Program-made: the position numbers and the translations under genes
Shown here: piece after piece, positions 4,743 to 6,275 of the stretch
How positions within the stretch are numbered: position 1 is the first letter of the stretch
Layout of the letters: every line of letters starts with the position of its first letter
From: an uncultured Bacillaceae bacterium
Lineage (GTDB): Bacteria; Bacillota; Bacilli; Bacillales; Cytobacillaceae
Length of the DNA: 6,275 bases
Direction: 5' to 3'
Assembly: GCA_937995745.1 (NCBI GenBank)
Contig: CALKIU010000048.1
Span: 1-6,275, forward strand
The notes under the pieces: generated by a model
Told to the model about the DNA's origin: nothing
Seen by the model: the letters and a program-made list of their open reading frames with translations, nothing else
The model's database searches: none

Positions 4743-6275
4743 TCATGAACCTCCTCTGTTACCAAAATATTTTTGTTATCCAAAATGCTGCCTTCTTCCT
4801 CGAGACCAAAAGAAACATTGGCTTCGATCCACTTCCGCCTCGGCTCGACTTTATCTCCCATGAGGGTCGTCACTCTTCGTTCCGCTCTGGCGATGTCATC
4901 GATGCGGACGCGAATCAAAGTTCTCGTTTCCGGATTCATCGTCGTTTCCCACAGCTGGTCGGCGTTCATTTCCCCCAGACCTTTGTAACGCTGAATGGTG
5001 TACCCTTTTCCGAACTTTTTTGTAATCTCCCGAAGTTGTTCATCATCCCATGCGTATTCAACCAGTTCTTTTTTTCCGGATTTTTTGCTCACTTTATAAA
5101 GAGGAGGCAAAGCTATATATACTTTTCCCGCTTCAATAAGGGGGCGCATGTAACGGTAGAAAAATGTCAACAAAAGCACTTGAATATGAGCTCCGTCCGT
5201 ATCGGCGTCGGTCATGATGATGATTTTATCATAGTTGCAATCCTCAATATTGAAATCCGGTCCTACACCGGCGCCGACTGTATGAATGATCGTGTTGATT
5301 TCTTCATTTTTAAAAATATCCTGCAACTTGGCTTTTTCCGTGTTAATCACTTTTCCACGCAGAGGCAGCACCGCTTGAAAACGCCGGTCGCGCCCTTGTT
5401 TTGCCGATCCTCCCGCCGAATCGCCTTCCACCAAATACAATTCGTTTCGCTTCGGATTTCGCGATTGAGCGGGCGTTAATTTGCCGGACAAAAGCGTCTC
5501 CGACTTCCTGCGTTTTTTCCCGCTCCGGGCATCTTCTCTCGCTTTCCGCGCCGCTTCCCGCGCTTGATAAGCTTTGATCGCTTTCTTGATTAAAAGCGTG
5601 CTGATATCCGGGTTTTCTTCAAGAAAATAAGAAAGCTGCTCTGAGATAACCGCATCAACCGCTGAACGGGCTTCGCTCGTTCCCAGTTTTCCTTTAGTCT
5701 GTCCTTCAAATTGCAGCAATTCTTCCGGAATTTTGACGGCAATGACAGCTGACAGCCCTTCACGGATATCGGAACCTTCAAGATTTTTGTCCTTTTCCTT
5801 TAACAATCCGACTTTGCGTGCGTATTCATTGATCACACGGGTCATGGCTGCTTTGGCGCCGACTTCGTGTGTCCCGCCGTCTTTTGTGCGCACATTATTG
5901 ACAAATGACAAGACATTTTCAGAATAGCCGTCGTTGAATTGGAAAGCAAAATCAACCTCTATGTTATGATTTTTTCCATGAAAATGGACGACGGGATGGA
6001 GCACGTCCTTTTCTTCATTTAAATATTCCACGAACGATTTTAAACCGTTCTCATATTGAAAACATTCACGCTGCCCGCTTCTCTCGTCTATTACTTCAAT
6101 GGCGACGCCGTTTAAAAGAAACGCCGATTCTCTCATCCGTTCACAAATGATCTCGTAATTAAAATTAATGCTGGAAAAAATAGTCGTATCCGGTTTGAAA
6201 TGGATGGTCGTTCCTGTCTCATTTGATTTTCCGATCTTTTTTAATGTTGTGACAGCTTTGCCGCCGTCAGCAAAT
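4739..6275 (-). CDS. parE: DNA topoisomerase IV subunit B (ParE/GrlB), N-terminus outside the window
   Basis: The frame is open to the right edge, giving 511 visible residues; the ATG at 6136 is internal, not the start. About 140-145 N-terminal residues, including the Bergerat ATP-binding motifs, are missing compared with the roughly 655 residues of Bacillus ParE. Visible parts, numbered from the edge: the GTTIHFKPD strand (21-29) ending the ATPase domain, the transducer domain with DGGTHEVG (133-140) and the QTKGKLG loop (192-198) whose lysine contacts the ATP gamma-phosphate, then the TOPRIM domain. The TOPRIM domain has EGDSA (283-287) and the metal-binding DADTD (356-360), and the domain ends with QRYKGLGEM (428-436) near the C-terminus. 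ParE drives ATP-dependent strand passage and supplies the Mg2+ site for cleavage by ParC. The lack of the roughly 170-residue TOPRIM insertion of enterobacterial GyrB, and the parC partner immediately downstream, fit ParE. The stop TGA (4741-4739) overlaps the parC start. No defects are seen. Confidence 0.98.
   Translation of the reverse strand, partial: FADGGKAVTTLKKIGKSNETGTTIHFKPDTTIFSSINFNYEIICERMRESAFLLNGVAIEVIDERSGQRECFQYENGLKSFVEYLNEEKDVLHPVVHFHGKNHNIEVDFAFQFNDGYSENVLSFVNNVRTKDGGTHEVGAKAAMTRVINEYARKVGLLKEKDKNLEGSDIREGLSAVIAVKIPEELLQFEGQTKGKLGTSEARSAVDAVISEQLSYFLEENPDISTLLIKKAIKAYQAREAARKAREDARSGKKRRKSETLLSGKLTPAQSRNPKRNELYLVEGDSAGGSAKQGRDRRFQAVLPLRGKVINTEKAKLQDIFKNEEINTIIHTVGAGVGPDFNIEDCNYDKIIIMTDADTDGAHIQVLLLTFFYRYMRPLIEAGKVYIALPPLYKVSKKSGKKELVEYAWDDEQLREITKKFGKGYTIQRYKGLGEMNADQLWETTMNPETRTLIRVRIDDIARAERRVTTLMGDKVEPRRKWIEANVSFGLEEEGSILDNKNILVTEEVHE
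4750..4756 (-). promoter_or_regulatory. Ribosome binding site of parC inside the end of parE
   Basis: GAGGAGG on the minus strand lies in the last codons of parE and 7 bases before the parC ATG at 4742. A second ATG at 4746, in another frame, is only 3 bases from the motif, too close for efficient initiation. The motif therefore selects 4742, where the reading frame encodes ParC. Confidence 0.9.

Noticed and set aside
4745..5479. 244-codon open frame on the plus strand
   Set aside because: It lies wholly antisense to the conserved TOPRIM part of parE, has no recognisable domain, and is explained by the codon pattern of parE.

Overview
The window looks like a chromosomal segment from a Bacillaceae-type Firmicute. 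The evidence is the low-to-moderate GC genes separated by AT-rich spacers, strong AGGAGG-type ribosome binding sites, short U-tailed intrinsic terminators, and protein sequences that read like Bacillus ParE, ParC and YvgN/YtbE aldo/keto reductases. The genus cannot be fixed from the sequence alone. All four genes supported here lie on the minus strand, so transcription runs from the right edge towards the left.

Layout from right to left. Positions 6275 to 4739 hold parE, the ATPase/TOPRIM subunit of topoisomerase IV, cut at its N-terminus by the window edge. It overlaps parC (4742 to 2280), the DNA-cleavage subunit, by an ATGA junction. An 11-bp-stem terminator at 2231-2274 closes this operon. 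A 367-base spacer (1913-2279) follows. It contains an intrinsic terminator that points along the plus strand and has no plus-strand gene to serve, and the likely promoter of the next gene. A 143-residue protein of the staygreen family (plant homologues: chlorophyll magnesium dechelatase) lies at 1912-1481, with a probable terminator at 1342-1366. An aldo/keto reductase follows at 1210-374, with its start corrected from a non-SD TTG to an SD-preceded ATG, and a long hairpin terminator directly after its stop. The last 334 bases (1-334) are AT-rich and hold no gene, but they contain several repeats and dyads.

The topoisomerase IV subunits form one heterotetramer that decatenates daughter chromosomes, and the stop-start overlap fits coupled, equimolar synthesis. 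The staygreen-family gene and the reductase seem to be separate single-gene units, since each has its own terminator and leader. Nothing links them functionally to topoisomerase IV.

No phage, insertion sequence, CRISPR array, tRNA or rRNA was seen, and no clearly new multi-gene system is present. The most interesting item is the staygreen homologue. It keeps the family framework but appears to lack the His/Asp pair expected in active dechelatases, and it carries six cysteines packed into its first 53 residues.
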